Source of the DNA: Thermoplasmatales archaeon
GTDB taxonomy: Archaea; Thermoplasmatota; E2; DHVEG-1
Length of the DNA stretch: 64,000 nucleotides
Direction of reading: 5' to 3'
Assembly: GCA_020350825.1 (NCBI GenBank)
Contig: CP070724.1
Span: 2,213,095 to 2,277,094 of the forward strand
The notes under the pieces were generated by a model. It saw only the letters and a list, made by a program, of their open reading frames with translations, was not told where the DNA came from and searched no databases. Position 1 is the stretch's first letter. Every line of letters begins with the position of its first letter. Made by a program: the position numbers and the translations under genes. Positions 53,883 to 63,787 of the stretch are shown here, piece after piece.

Positions 53883-56783
53883 TTAACTACCCTCATTGAT
53901 TGGTTCATAAGGATTGAAGGCTGGATCCCCAAGGAGATTTATCTGATAAACCGTACAATATTTTTCCACCGGATGATGATCCAATCCTCCGCTTGCTGTT
54001 GTTTTCATTCTGTTTTGTATATCCTCTCTTAAATACCCTGGTAAATTGGAAGGAATTGATAGAACGGGTTTCCATCTGAACTCATCATAAAACGTTTCTG
54101 GTAGAAAAATATTTTTTGCATCTCGTAGAGCTGTCCCAATACTTACATCGTCGTTGAACATTTCTAATATCGCATGTTCAAAAATAACCTGGTTAAAGCA
54201 TACTTTTGGGTATTCTCCTTTAAATCTCCAATCAGACCAGGCTTTGAGATAACCAATTATTCCAAATCCTACTCCACCATTGAAGTTTGGACGTGGCTCT
54301 AGAGCTCCATAAAACGCTGAAAAGGTTGTTGGAGAGATATAAGCATTTACACCCGCATGAAGATAAGCATTAGCAAGAGAGTTAATTGGTAGGAATCCAT
54401 CAATTTTTCCAGATCCACATCCTTCGATAAGCATTACTGATGGTCCCATATCCATATTAGGTACATCTCTTACGGTATATGCTCCAAGACCATCAAGGGT
54501 TGATCTAAGAGGTAATATTGGAATATAACGAGTGAAAATTTCATAAAATGGCCCTCCAAGACTGTGCATCAAAATATCACCTGATTCTTTTTCAAACCAT
54601 ATAGCATGAGAATCTGAGATGATTAAATTACTGCCCTGCTCTAACTCTCCGCCAATTACTAATTCTGAACTATCTCCAAATATTGTTTTTATCCACCATT
54701 CAGGATCTCTGAATGATTCTATATTTTCTATACCTTGTCGGAATTTTACACGTAGCCATGGGAAGAAAAGACGATTTGCAATCCCGTCTTTATTAAGTTC
54801 TCTTATTGCATCCATGCTAAAACCTACTCTCTGTGCTGCCCCACGCTCGGCGCTTTGTGCATTAAAACCACCTTTTTCAAAATTATTTTTTATTCGTTTC
54901 ACTAGGAAACGTTTTTCTCCCGTTGGAAACTTCATTGGATCGGTCCGACCTAGTATTTTATGAATAGTGTTAAAAATTGGTAATCTCTGCACCTCGGTGC
55001 CAGCACCAACAAGAACCGCAGCATTATCTTTCCAAGTGTCTAACTCATCGATTACTTTATCGTAAAAAATCGTTCTTGCTATCAAAGCACTGGCATCTTG
55101 TACATCCCAACCAGTTATTCGTCCGACTATGTTTTCTACCTCAGGGTACTCTGAATAAAGATCATTTTCTAAATGATCTGAATCATAAGGCAAAAGAGAA
55201 TATGTATCAGGATCTATGTTTCCATAAATAAAATCACTCGGGCAATTAGTACCATATGCTCCATTTGCAGGACGTTCAAATGGATCATTATGTGGGCTCC
55301 GATAATAATACTGCGGTAGCATAATTGTATCGCCAACAAGTGCGATATAGAAGGGGTCCTGATAGCAGTCTTTTTTCAGAGATTCAACAGATTCAGTGGT
55401 ATCGATATCTGTGATTTTTGCCAGAAGTTTGTTAAGTGGTATATGTATGTTTTCGTAAACATGCTGATTTATAACAGGTATTAACATCGGATTATAGAAT
55501 GGCTGTGTGTTTCCCGGTAATTTTTTACCATTGAGTTTCACATCATCTGATGGTGCAAAAGCAAACTCTGGCTCAGCAAAAACAATGCCTTTGTGATAAG
55601 CAGTAAGATAAGGTGCAATTGAGGAAAATTGTTTCATCATCGGATAATATGGATTGCTAAGTTCTTCAATAGTGACAGTTAATTCAAATTCCGCAGAATC
55701 AAGGATATTATAAACACCTGTAAGACTTATTTCGTATTCCTCTCCTCCCATATCATAGATTATTGTTTCAAAGTACAATCTGTCTTCTTCTACATTTCCA
55801 TTTGCATCTCTTTTTGCAGGATAAGCTGTTGTACGCATATAACCTGTTAACTTGCCACCAAACAAGACATTGTCACCAAATTTTTCAATGTGTTCAGGAT
55901 TCTCAAGGTTTCTGAAATCCAATTTGACTAAGGCATATTTGTAATCCTCAGGAATTTTAACAGAAAAACTTGTTGGGTTCATTATTCCTTTTATTAAGTT
56001 TAGAAAATTAGATGGAAAAGGAGCAATTGATGTTAGTTTTCCTTTTTCAGAAAGGACAATTTCTTCATTAAGAACCTCCGGCGTACGAGCATCCATTGGG
56101 TTTGTGAGAGTTATATATTCAACATCACCAAATTTTTGCATAACTAAATCAATGGAAGTGTTAAGGATATCATCAAAATCATTAAATTTTAAAGTTTTTC
56201 TATGTCCCTTTATATCTCCACAAACAAGCGAATATTTAACACCAAGATCTTCAAGAACTTCTTTTACATCAAGGTCAAGTTCATCAACAACAATAACAGG
56301 TATGCTTAAGTATGAGGCAATTGGACTAGCTGCAATCCCAAGGTTATACCCAGATTCATTGTTTTCTATTAGAAGAACTGCATCACTACTTTCCCAGTAC
56401 TCTTGTGCAATTTCTAAGGACCATTCTTCTGCAGATTTGGAAGTATCAATAATTTCAGTAACGCTTCCAATTCGATCTACTGCCTTCTCAATAGCTTGGG
56501 AAGGGTTACTAAAATTTTGGATATAAAGTGGAATAATACTTTGATTCCCATCCTGATCATAATTAACTGCTAGTGGAGTTGCTATCAATGCATAAAACGG
56601 ATCTGAATCTGAAACAGCTATTGCATTAGGTACATAAGAAAGGCTACTAGAAATACTAAAAAATTCATCAGTGGACAAGGCACTTACCGTTGTTTCCATG
56701 GGTTTCCATGTATATATCCCAATCAATGCAATAACTAATACTAATACTCCAATTACTACTATTAATTTGTCATTTTTATTCAT
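53883..56783 (-). CDS. Secreted/anchored C25-like (clan CD) cysteine protease
   Basis: The 966-residue product has an N-terminal membrane helix or uncleaved signal (LIVVIGVLVLVIALIGIYTW). It is followed by a region like cell-wall-binding repeat 2 domains (about 60-190: IATPLAVNYD, LGIAASPIASYLSIPVIVVD), a beta-rich middle and a C-terminal caspase/gingipain-like domain. There GDILMHSLGG gives a candidate catalytic His740, and VMLIEGCGSG gives candidate Cys789. Both are preceded by four hydrophobic residues, as in clan CD peptidases. Secreted peptidases of this class have been reported from sediment archaea that degrade proteins. The ATG follows GGGG by seven bases. It is convergent with the upstream surface gene. 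Confidence 0.75.
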   Translation of the reverse strand: MNKNDKLIVVIGVLVLVIALIGIYTWKPMETTVSALSTDEFFSISSSLSYVPNAIAVSDSDPFYALIATPLAVNYDQDGNQSIIPLYIQNFSNPSQAIEKAVDRIGSVTEIIDTSKSAEEWSLEIAQEYWESSDAVLLIENNESGYNLGIAASPIASYLSIPVIVVDELDLDVKEVLEDLGVKYSLVCGDIKGHRKTLKFNDFDDILNTSIDLVMQKFGDVEYITLTNPMDARTPEVLNEEIVLSEKGKLTSIAPFPSNFLNLIKGIMNPTSFSVKIPEDYKYALVKLDFRNLENPEHIEKFGDNVLFGGKLTGYMRTTAYPAKRDANGNVEEDRLYFETIIYDMGGEEYEISLTGVYNILDSAEFELTVTIEELSNPYYPMMKQFSSIAPYLTAYHKGIVFAEPEFAFAPSDDVKLNGKKLPGNTQPFYNPMLIPVINQHVYENIHIPLNKLLAKITDIDTTESVESLKKDCYQDPFYIALVGDTIMLPQYYYRSPHNDPFERPANGAYGTNCPSDFIYGNIDPDTYSLLPYDSDHLENDLYSEYPEVENIVGRITGWDVQDASALIARTIFYDKVIDELDTWKDNAAVLVGAGTEVQRLPIFNTIHKILGRTDPMKFPTGEKRFLVKRIKNNFEKGGFNAQSAERGAAQRVGFSMDAIRELNKDGIANRLFFPWLRVKFRQGIENIESFRDPEWWIKTIFGDSSELVIGGELEQGSNLIISDSHAIWFEKESGDILMHSLGGPFYEIFTRYIPILPLRSTLDGLGAYTVRDVPNMDMGPSVMLIEGCGSGKIDGFLPINSLANAYLHAGVNAYISPTTFSAFYGALEPRPNFNGGVGFGIIGYLKAWSDWRFKGEYPKVCFNQVIFEHAILEMFNDDVSIGTALRDAKNIFLPETFYDEFRWKPVLSIPSNLPGYLREDIQNRMKTTASGGLDHHPVEKYCTVYQINLLGDPAFNPYEPINEGS

Positions 56784-57014
56784 AATTTATCCCCAGATAA
56801 ATGCAGTTGCCTCTATTCAATTCTAGTATATTTGTATCTTTCTATATAATATTTTCTATTAATCTTATAGTTAAATCTCTATTACTTTTCCTTATTGTAT
56901 GTACCAAAAAACAAACATTATAATATCAATGAAAATTCCACAAAAAATTAAAAAGATTAGGAATACTTTTAAAAGGTAAACCTTGCATTACAACAAAAAA
57001 AGGAGAAAACAAAT

Positions 57015-57380
57015 ATGGTTGGAGAAGAAATGTCCCCACAACTTCAGGATCAAATTAACAGATTCCAACAGTTAAAAGCACAAGTCCAAATGATTGCACA
57101 ACAACGTCAACAAATTGAATTGCAATTAAGAGAAACTGAAGAAGCATTGAACGAATTGGAAAAAACTGCTGCCGGAACACCTATCTATAAAAGCGTAGGT
57201 GCGATACTTATAAAAACAAAAGCAAAAAACGATATTAAAAAAGAGTTGATTACAAACAAAGAATCTCTAGAATTGAGAAAAACTACATTGGAAAAACAGG
57301 AAAGTAGGAGCCAGGAAAAATTAAACGAATTACAAAGTAAAATTCAAAATGCTCTTAATCTTGCGGGCAAGGAAGCCTGA
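57015..57380 (+). CDS. pfdB: Prefoldin beta subunit
   Basis: The 121-residue product has the two long helices of a prefoldin beta subunit (LQDQINRFQQLKAQVQMIAQQ and LRKTTLEKQESRSQEKLNEL) joined by a beta-hairpin region with GTPIYKSVGAILIKTK, the classic family signature. Prefoldin hands unfolded proteins to the thermosome chaperonin. Length is normal. AGGAG lies nine bases before the ATG. Its stop overlaps the next start (TGATG), so the two genes are translationally coupled. Confidence 0.96.
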   Translation: MVGEEMSPQLQDQINRFQQLKAQVQMIAQQRQQIELQLRETEEALNELEKTAAGTPIYKSVGAILIKTKAKNDIKKELITNKESLELRKTTLEKQESRSQEKLNELQSKIQNALNLAGKEA

Positions 57381-57685
57381 TGTTAAAAAAGAGGAATATA
57401 TCTGTATACTCTGATTTCAAAACAGGTTTTTTTTGTAAATTCTTTTTAATTTTAGGATTAATCCTTCTAATATTTTATATTATCCTATGGATAATACCTT
57501 TAATTGTTATAAACGAAAATATATTAGGAATTATTCTTGCTTTCTCAATATTATTTTTAGGAATTGGAATTATTGTATATTTTTTTAATTGCCAAATTGC
57601 AAAGTTAGCAAAAATTGCAAATGAAGTTGAACGCGGAGATAAATCAGAAAATCATAAAAAAGTAATAAGTAAAGAAAAAAGATAA
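57380..57685 (+). CDS. Small two-helix membrane protein coupled to prefoldin
   Basis: The 101-residue product has a basic N-terminus, two membrane helices (about 23-45, FFLILGLILLIFYIILWIIP, and 50-70, GIILAFSILFLGIGIIVYFF) and a charged cytoplasmic tail ending SKEKR. It overlaps pfdB by one base, so it is produced with it. The family is not recognised. It ends one base before the end of the convergent cis-prenyltransferase gene. Confidence 0.75.
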   Translation: MLKKRNISVYSDFKTGFFCKFFLILGLILLIFYIILWIIPLIVINENILGIILAFSILFLGIGIIVYFFNCQIAKLAKIANEVERGDKSENHKKVISKEKR

Positions 57686-57686
57686 T

Positions 57687-58598
57687 TTATTTTCCAAATC
57701 TTCTTTTCCTATTCTGATAAGTTCGTATTGCCTTGAGAAAATCTCTTTTTTGAAATGCTGGCCAATAAACATCTGAGAAATAGAGTTCTGAGTATGCAAG
57801 TTGCCAGAGGAGAAAGTTAGATATCCGTTCTTCTCCAGAAGTTCTCAGTACGAGATCAGGATCTGGTATGCCATCTGTGTAAAGGTATGATGATACTGTT
57901 GATTGGGAGATATCCTTTAACTCTAGTGTGCCTTTTTTAACGTCATCAACAATTTGTTGTATTGCCTCAACAATTTCTTCTCTTCCACCATATGCGAGTG
58001 CAATATTAAAAAAATAGTTGTCATATTCTTTAGTCGAGTCAACGATTTCATTTGCAGATCGCCTAATGTCTTCCGGTAGAGATTCAAGATCACCTATTAC
58101 CCGTACTCTTACCTTGTTTTTATGAATTCGCGAATCTTTTGAAGCCCTATCTAATTCATTTTTACATAGATCCATCAATGTTGTGACTTCATCTGTGCTC
58201 CTATTAAAATTTTCTGTAGAAAATGCATATATTGTAAGTACGTTTATTTCTAATTCAAAACACCAATCTAGAACATCTTCTATCTTATCTCTACCAAAAA
58301 GATGACCAGCTTTTGGAGATAAGCCAAAACTTTTTGCGAAACGGCGATTTCCATCCATTATCACAGCAACATGTTCTGGAACAGGATACTGTTTTATCTC
58401 TTCGATGAGTTTATAATCTCTAAATGCGCTTATCTTTTTTGTAAAAAATTTGTAAATGTTAGATTGATATAACGCCGTTAATATTTTTTGTCCTGCATTG
58501 CTTTTAATCGCATATTTTTCAATCTCATCAAATTTTTTTCTTGCAATGGTTTTTAAGGATGGTTTTTTGGAATTTATTGTACAACCCCATTTAATCAA
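57687..58598 (-). CDS. uppS: Cis-prenyltransferase (undecaprenyl-diphosphate synthase family)
   Basis: The product makes long-chain polyprenyl diphosphate from isopentenyl diphosphate, in archaea the precursor of the dolichol-type lipid that carries N-glycans. Motifs are EHVAVIMDGNRRFAK (catalytic Asp), AFSTENFNRS, and PDLVLRTSGEERISNFLLWQ followed by SELYFSDVYW. Core residues are all present. The 303 residues include an N-terminal extension of about 70 residues beyond the usual length. The TTG at 58598 is a weak start; an ATA at 58577 lies six bases after a GGGGT and could be the true one. The gene fits the heavily glycosylated surface proteins encoded around it. Confidence 0.94.
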   Translation of the reverse strand: MIKWGCTINSKKPSLKTIARKKFDEIEKYAIKSNAGQKILTALYQSNIYKFFTKKISAFRDYKLIEEIKQYPVPEHVAVIMDGNRRFAKSFGLSPKAGHLFGRDKIEDVLDWCFELEINVLTIYAFSTENFNRSTDEVTTLMDLCKNELDRASKDSRIHKNKVRVRVIGDLESLPEDIRRSANEIVDSTKEYDNYFFNIALAYGGREEIVEAIQQIVDDVKKGTLELKDISQSTVSSYLYTDGIPDPDLVLRTSGEERISNFLLWQLAYSELYFSDVYWPAFQKRDFLKAIRTYQNRKRRFGK

Positions 58599-58771
58599 AT
58601 ACTTCTTTAGGTATAAATAAATTAAGATTGGCTATAGGAGTATGATGATTTTATATTTTTTAAAGTATAACTAATGATTTTTGAGACATACAAAAAGATG
58701 AAAATAACCTATTTACTTAGCTTAAAATATCTATTTGTGGTTTTTACCAAATTCTCTTTCTAGTTCACTTT

Positions 58772-61700
58772 TTATTCTCTTTCGATATAAAGATATCCAT
58801 TTTTAAAAAGAAAAATCACTAATACAATTATTGCCAGTATAACAAATATTGTGATTAGTAATGCTGTAATCCCCTGATCATCTTCACTAGATTTTTCCAC
58901 TTCCACAGTGTATGAAGCAATATCATTTCTTATATTGCTTACATTATCTTTAACAGTTACACTCAAAACATAGTTATTATTTGTCAGATTGCTATCTGGA
59001 GTATATGTAAATACTCGGTCATCTAGTGTTGTTAGAATTATTGTTTCATCGTTTAATGTAGCTTCAATAACTGTCACATTTTCATTATAGGCTATTGTTA
59101 TTGTTGGTTTCAAGGTTTTAAATGCGGTTCCACTAACTGGATCGAATGTCGGTGATAATATAGTATAATGATAATCGAACATATAGGTCGTATCAGGATC
59201 ATCAAGAACAAAAACTTTACCATTTTCTCTAAAGATCATGTCTGATGCAATAATTCTGTTATCTAAAGTTTTAACGACTAAATTGGAAATATCAGGATAT
59301 TCATCATTTATTTCTATATATATCCAGTTACTTTTATTTACACTCACAGTAACTGTTATTATGTCATTTTCTGTATCTATTGTAGAGGATGTAATGGTCC
59401 CCGCCACGTATGTTACTTCAGTTATTGTATCTGCTGATGCATCCCATATAAAAATGTCTTCCATAGATCCATAAACCGATATTAAGAACGTAGAATTACC
59501 GCTTATATTTACAAGACGTTCTGCACTCAATATACCATTGGGATCATCGAAGTCATTCAATTCCAATATTCCATCACCATTGGTGTCATTAGCATAGAAG
59601 CTCTGAGTTAAATTCACACCAAACATGTTTTCAATTTCATCATTGGTAGTATTTGCTGCTTCGATATCTGTAGTTGTGGTATTATCTTCTGTAGTTGTTG
59701 TAGTTGGTGTTGTACCCCCCCCTGGTGGACCACCGCCGCTTGTATCTGTTGTGGCACTACTAGTAGCATATGATGTACTCCATAATTTTTCAGTATTGTT
59801 CCAGCTCCATGCGCTGTAATAATAAGTAGTACCAGCAGATAAACTAGTATCAGATTTAGAGGTACCAGTGCTATTGTACACATTGGTTCCATCGCTAATA
59901 TTGATAGGATAACTATCAGTTTTTTTCTGGATTCGTATGTAATCTGCTTTATTACCCATAGTCCATGTAAGACCAATCTGACTTGTACCACTTTTTGTAG
60001 CAGTAAAGCTACTTGGTAGATCTGGTACATATTCACCTCCTATCTTAGGTCCAACACCAGAGAAATGTGGTATTTTTATCCAGATTGTTTGATTTACCGT
60101 ATCTATATAACCAAGTCCAGAACTAAGATTTCTATCTGATTCATTGCAGATAACACCAGATCCATTAAGATATGCTTCATATGGTGTATTTAAATAATCT
60201 CGATAACCACTTAAAGCATCATTTGTTAAAATATCTGATGTAGTATTCGTACTTGCGTTCCAGATTACGTTAAACTCGTTATCATATAAAACCGGGATGG
60301 AAACATTTATTGTTTTATTTACAAGACTATCTGGATATGGCATCATTATTAATACTTCATCATAAATATCAGGTCCCTGACTTCCAAACTGCCATGCAGC
60401 CTCAAATCCACCTGCAGTTTCAGTAGCATTTTGTGAAAAAGCTGCATCAGGTGGACCGGAGGCAAGTAAATCAACGTTGATATAATATACAGAGATATTT
60501 CCGCTTGAAATCATCATACTAACATCTCCCTTCAATATAGCATTAAATGGTGAAAACTCGGTTTTGTTCATCCCTTCGCACAAACTGCAATATGATGGAG
60601 GATTTGGAACATTACAGGTATTATTTGACTTATACATCTCCATCGAGAAGCTCGCGTTTTCTCCTAAAGGATCATAATTACCAAATGATCTCATTGTGAT
60701 GTTGCAGATGCCATTAGAGGAACTAATTGTAGTTGTATTTTCAATACCGCTTAATATGTTTGAACTGACATAAGTGGAAACTGGTGCATATTGTTGAGAG
60801 TAAATTGTCAATTTTTTAAGACTAGAGCCCTGTGTTATTGATATATTAAATTGTCCACTCTGAGCATCTACCATGTACATATATTCAACTCCATCTAGTT
60901 CTCTTTTTATATCAATAAAAGCATTTTCATTACTAAGCAAACTTCCAGTACTATTAACTAAGTTAAATAAGACAGCTGTAGTGTTAGCAATAACTGTTTG
61001 ATTCCACTGGGCAGAAACATTATTTGAAGTAATTAATCTAGTTATGCCGTTAATTAAAGGAGACATAGTGAAATTATAGGTCGATTCATTCAAATTCCCA
61101 CCAGAGGAACTCAAAATATGGGACCCCATGTAATAAACTCCTGATGAGTTCTTTGAATATGCCCTCAACATTATATAGGATGGAGCCATTGTTGCAGGTA
61201 GTGAGATATTGTATACCCCCGTTGTTGTGTTGTAAGAATCGTCGCTTCCACCTGACTCATTCGCTAAATTAAACGGCAAAGCCCAGTTTTCAAAAATCAT
61301 ATCTTGATCTTCCATTATGTATGCAACTACTTTCATGTCCTCAATGTCTGTAATACCGTTAAAGGATCCATTTAGCCATCTATGATTATAGCTTACATTT
61401 ACAGAAACATTAACAAGATATGTCCCATTGTAAGGCATGCAAGTTGTATTTACTCCAGTAATATTGAAATCTCCACTAGCTTCACATGTGGATGTAATAT
61501 TGTAGAATCTAATACTTACTGGAAATGACTGATCTGGGAATATACTTAATGAGTAATTTCTGGCTGCTGGAACTGAAAATACCTTTTCATAACTATTTGT
61601 AAATTGTTCTTTTACTGAGAATCCCAATCTAAGATCTTTTACCATTATCTGAAATCTGTTAGCTGAATAATTATCTATTTGCTTGCTACTCCAGTTATAG

Positions 61701-63337
61701 TTCGGCCCCGTGGTATTAACTCTAAATGATATAGCAGGTTTTAGGTAAATCTCAGGATTATTTAACATAGTTACAAATTCTCCTATTGGCAAGGAGGGTA
61801 AACTTGTGGAAATATTTATAGCATAGGTGCTTGTAGGTTCATATTCTGTAGCAGAAAGTGAATAAAATAAATCTCCCCCTCCACCAGGCCCCATTGGTCC
61901 AGATTGCAAACCAGATATATTTTCCTCGGTTGTCGGTATTCCGGTTACATTAAAATGACCAGTTGCGTTTGTATTAGCTGTGAAATATCCAAGTGTTACT
62001 GGTGGACCACCTGGTGTAAAACTAGAAACTGTTACATTTGCGATTGCTCCTTGAATTGTATTACCGTTAATATTCATAACTGATCCAGTGAATGAAAAAT
62101 TCGTGGTAATGAAAACACCCATGTAAAAACTTTGGAATTCACTATAGTTGTTATATGCAATTATTTGAAACTGTAAAGATTCTAAAGGCCCTAAAGCACT
62201 TGCATTAAACCAGAAATACTTGGTTCCATCACAAAGGAAGCCATTGGCATAATCTGTAGCGTTCCACACAATCATAGTCGATGTGTTATACACTGTGTAG
62301 TCCGCTTGATTTTGAACTGTTGTGCCATTATTTCCAATATAGGTTAGATTTTGTGGTAAGATTATTGTTAGGTTATGTAGACGTGAGGTTGGCCCTGCTG
62401 TTTCTGAAACAAATGAAAAGTTAAATTTCTGTTCTGTTCCATTTTCTATATGTCTAGGAGTTACATCTGAGTAATGCTCCTGTAAAAACCAACCGGATCC
62501 ACCTTGATATGTGTTTATCCCTGTAGCATCATACATTAGACTGTTAAGATTTTCTGTAGAATTCCAACCCCATGCTGAATATGAATAAGTAGTCCCTGGA
62601 ATAAGATTTGAATCGACATAACTAGTGCCAGTTACATTACATACAAAAGTTCCATCTGTGATATTCATTGGAGGCGTCATACCTTGCATTCTTTGAATGT
62701 GGATCCTATCAGCACCGATTCCATGAGTGAAGTTAAGTCGTATTTGTGTATCGGTTAATGTGGTTGCACTAAAGCTAGTAGTTCCCTGTGGATATACACA
62801 TATTGTTACATTTTGATTATTTGTTGTATGATTGACCCCTGTGTTATTCTTTGTTGTGCCCGTTAGGTTAATGTTAACTGTCCCAATATTGTTGGTATAC
62901 CATGTAATATTAGCTACATCAGCAGAAGTTCCATTAGTACCAATATCGTTAATCCATGTTAAATTATACGCGTAACCGGAAGCATTTACAATAGTTCCAT
63001 TACTGTCTGGTGTCCACCATGAACCTCCAGAGAATACATCACCTATTGTAGTAGATGTATAGTTAAGAATACCTGCGGGTTCAAACGTAATATTACTTAT
63101 AGTTATATTGTTAATCTCCCAGTTTATGCTCACGTTTATGAGTGTATAAATAGTATCACCAATAGTTACATTTTGGGATGAGGGAAAAACAGTTAAAACA
63201 TTGGGACTGCCCTGTGCCGTTACGTTATCTATAAAAATTATTGATAACGATGCAATCACCATTAATATTATAATAAAGGAGCTTAGAAATTTATTATAAT
63301 ACCTATCTTTAATTAAAAATTCTTTTTTGAATCGCAT
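58772..63337 (-). CDS. S-layer-like surface glycoprotein (1521 aa)
   Basis: The ATG at 63337 lies five bases after GGTGG; a GTG at 63346 overlaps that site. Features in order: signal peptide (about 18-42), beta domains with very many N-x-S/T sequons, an Fn3-like domain (about 181-263), a long central region of Ig/S-layer type, a second related Fn3-like domain (about 1106-1183), a Thr-rich linker (TTPTTTTTEDNTTTTD), an EF-hand/dockerin-like loop (NDTNGDGILELNDFDD), further beta domains and a C-terminal membrane helix (ITALLITIFVILAIIVLVIFLF) with a short tail. This is the organisation expected of a major archaeal surface-layer glycoprotein anchored by its C-terminus. The Thr-rich part is probably O-glycosylated. 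Confidence 0.82.
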   Translation of the reverse strand: MRFKKEFLIKDRYYNKFLSSFIIILMVIASLSIIFIDNVTAQGSPNVLTVFPSSQNVTIGDTIYTLINVSINWEINNITISNITFEPAGILNYTSTTIGDVFSGGSWWTPDSNGTIVNASGYAYNLTWINDIGTNGTSADVANITWYTNNIGTVNINLTGTTKNNTGVNHTTNNQNVTICVYPQGTTSFSATTLTDTQIRLNFTHGIGADRIHIQRMQGMTPPMNITDGTFVCNVTGTSYVDSNLIPGTTYSYSAWGWNSTENLNSLMYDATGINTYQGGSGWFLQEHYSDVTPRHIENGTEQKFNFSFVSETAGPTSRLHNLTIILPQNLTYIGNNGTTVQNQADYTVYNTSTMIVWNATDYANGFLCDGTKYFWFNASALGPLESLQFQIIAYNNYSEFQSFYMGVFITTNFSFTGSVMNINGNTIQGAIANVTVSSFTPGGPPVTLGYFTANTNATGHFNVTGIPTTEENISGLQSGPMGPGGGGDLFYSLSATEYEPTSTYAINISTSLPSLPIGEFVTMLNNPEIYLKPAISFRVNTTGPNYNWSSKQIDNYSANRFQIMVKDLRLGFSVKEQFTNSYEKVFSVPAARNYSLSIFPDQSFPVSIRFYNITSTCEASGDFNITGVNTTCMPYNGTYLVNVSVNVSYNHRWLNGSFNGITDIEDMKVVAYIMEDQDMIFENWALPFNLANESGGSDDSYNTTTGVYNISLPATMAPSYIMLRAYSKNSSGVYYMGSHILSSSGGNLNESTYNFTMSPLINGITRLITSNNVSAQWNQTVIANTTAVLFNLVNSTGSLLSNENAFIDIKRELDGVEYMYMVDAQSGQFNISITQGSSLKKLTIYSQQYAPVSTYVSSNILSGIENTTTISSSNGICNITMRSFGNYDPLGENASFSMEMYKSNNTCNVPNPPSYCSLCEGMNKTEFSPFNAILKGDVSMMISSGNISVYYINVDLLASGPPDAAFSQNATETAGGFEAAWQFGSQGPDIYDEVLIMMPYPDSLVNKTINVSIPVLYDNEFNVIWNASTNTTSDILTNDALSGYRDYLNTPYEAYLNGSGVICNESDRNLSSGLGYIDTVNQTIWIKIPHFSGVGPKIGGEYVPDLPSSFTATKSGTSQIGLTWTMGNKADYIRIQKKTDSYPINISDGTNVYNSTGTSKSDTSLSAGTTYYYSAWSWNNTEKLWSTSYATSSATTDTSGGGPPGGGTTPTTTTTEDNTTTTDIEAANTTNDEIENMFGVNLTQSFYANDTNGDGILELNDFDDPNGILSAERLVNISGNSTFLISVYGSMEDIFIWDASADTITEVTYVAGTITSSTIDTENDIITVTVSVNKSNWIYIEINDEYPDISNLVVKTLDNRIIASDMIFRENGKVFVLDDPDTTYMFDYHYTILSPTFDPVSGTAFKTLKPTITIAYNENVTVIEATLNDETIILTTLDDRVFTYTPDSNLTNNNYVLSVTVKDNVSNIRNDIASYTVEVEKSSEDDQGITALLITIFVILAIIVLVIFLFKNGYLYIERE

Positions 63338-63516
63338 CTCATCCACCTTTTCCTATCCGTTATTAATCAAAGTAAAATGTGCATTATACACACTTTACTT
63401 ATCTCAATTCAATTAAAAATAGATTTTGTGATTATATAATTTTCCCATGATGTCTACTACTAAAACCTTTAAATAGAAAAACCCTATTTCGACTTCCTAC
63501 GATTAAAGGTGATAAT

Positions 63517-63738
63517 CTGGGGAACATTAAACAAACTCACATAAAAAACATTGCAATAAATTTGGTGAAAGAACATCCGGATCAGTTTAAACATGATGAT
63601 TTTCAACATAATAAAGAATCAGTTGAAAAACTGGCTGAGATTAGCAGCAAATTGATGAGAAATAAGATAGCTGGATATATTACTAGACATTTAGCTTCTC
63701 GGTCCAAAGGGAGAAACAATCGACCTATTTCTGAGTAA
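63517..63738 (+). CDS. rps17e: Ribosomal protein S17e, apparent CTG start
   Basis: The 73-residue product begins GNIKQTHIKNIAINLVKEHP and contains LMRNKIAGYITRHL, the conserved core of S17e, an archaeal/eukaryotic small-subunit protein. From the upstream in-frame stop (TGA at 63448) to the conserved region there is no ATG, GTG or TTG. The codon exactly where family members have their initiator Met (before G-N-I) is CTG, and AAAGGTGAT ends three bases before it. A TATA box (CTTTAAATA, near 63467-63475) lies upstream. Either CTG initiates, or the base is a mutation or error. Confidence 0.9.
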   Translation: MGNIKQTHIKNIAINLVKEHPDQFKHDDFQHNKESVEKLAEISSKLMRNKIAGYITRHLASRSKGRNNRPISE

Positions 63739-63787
63739 TAACCCAAAATTTATTTTATGAAGGTAAATCTTTGATTAGGGTGAGTTT

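Noticed and set aside
57015-57685. Prefoldin and following membrane gene considered as a fusion
   Set aside because: The stop/start overlap (TGATG) is a normal translational coupling and both frames are intact.
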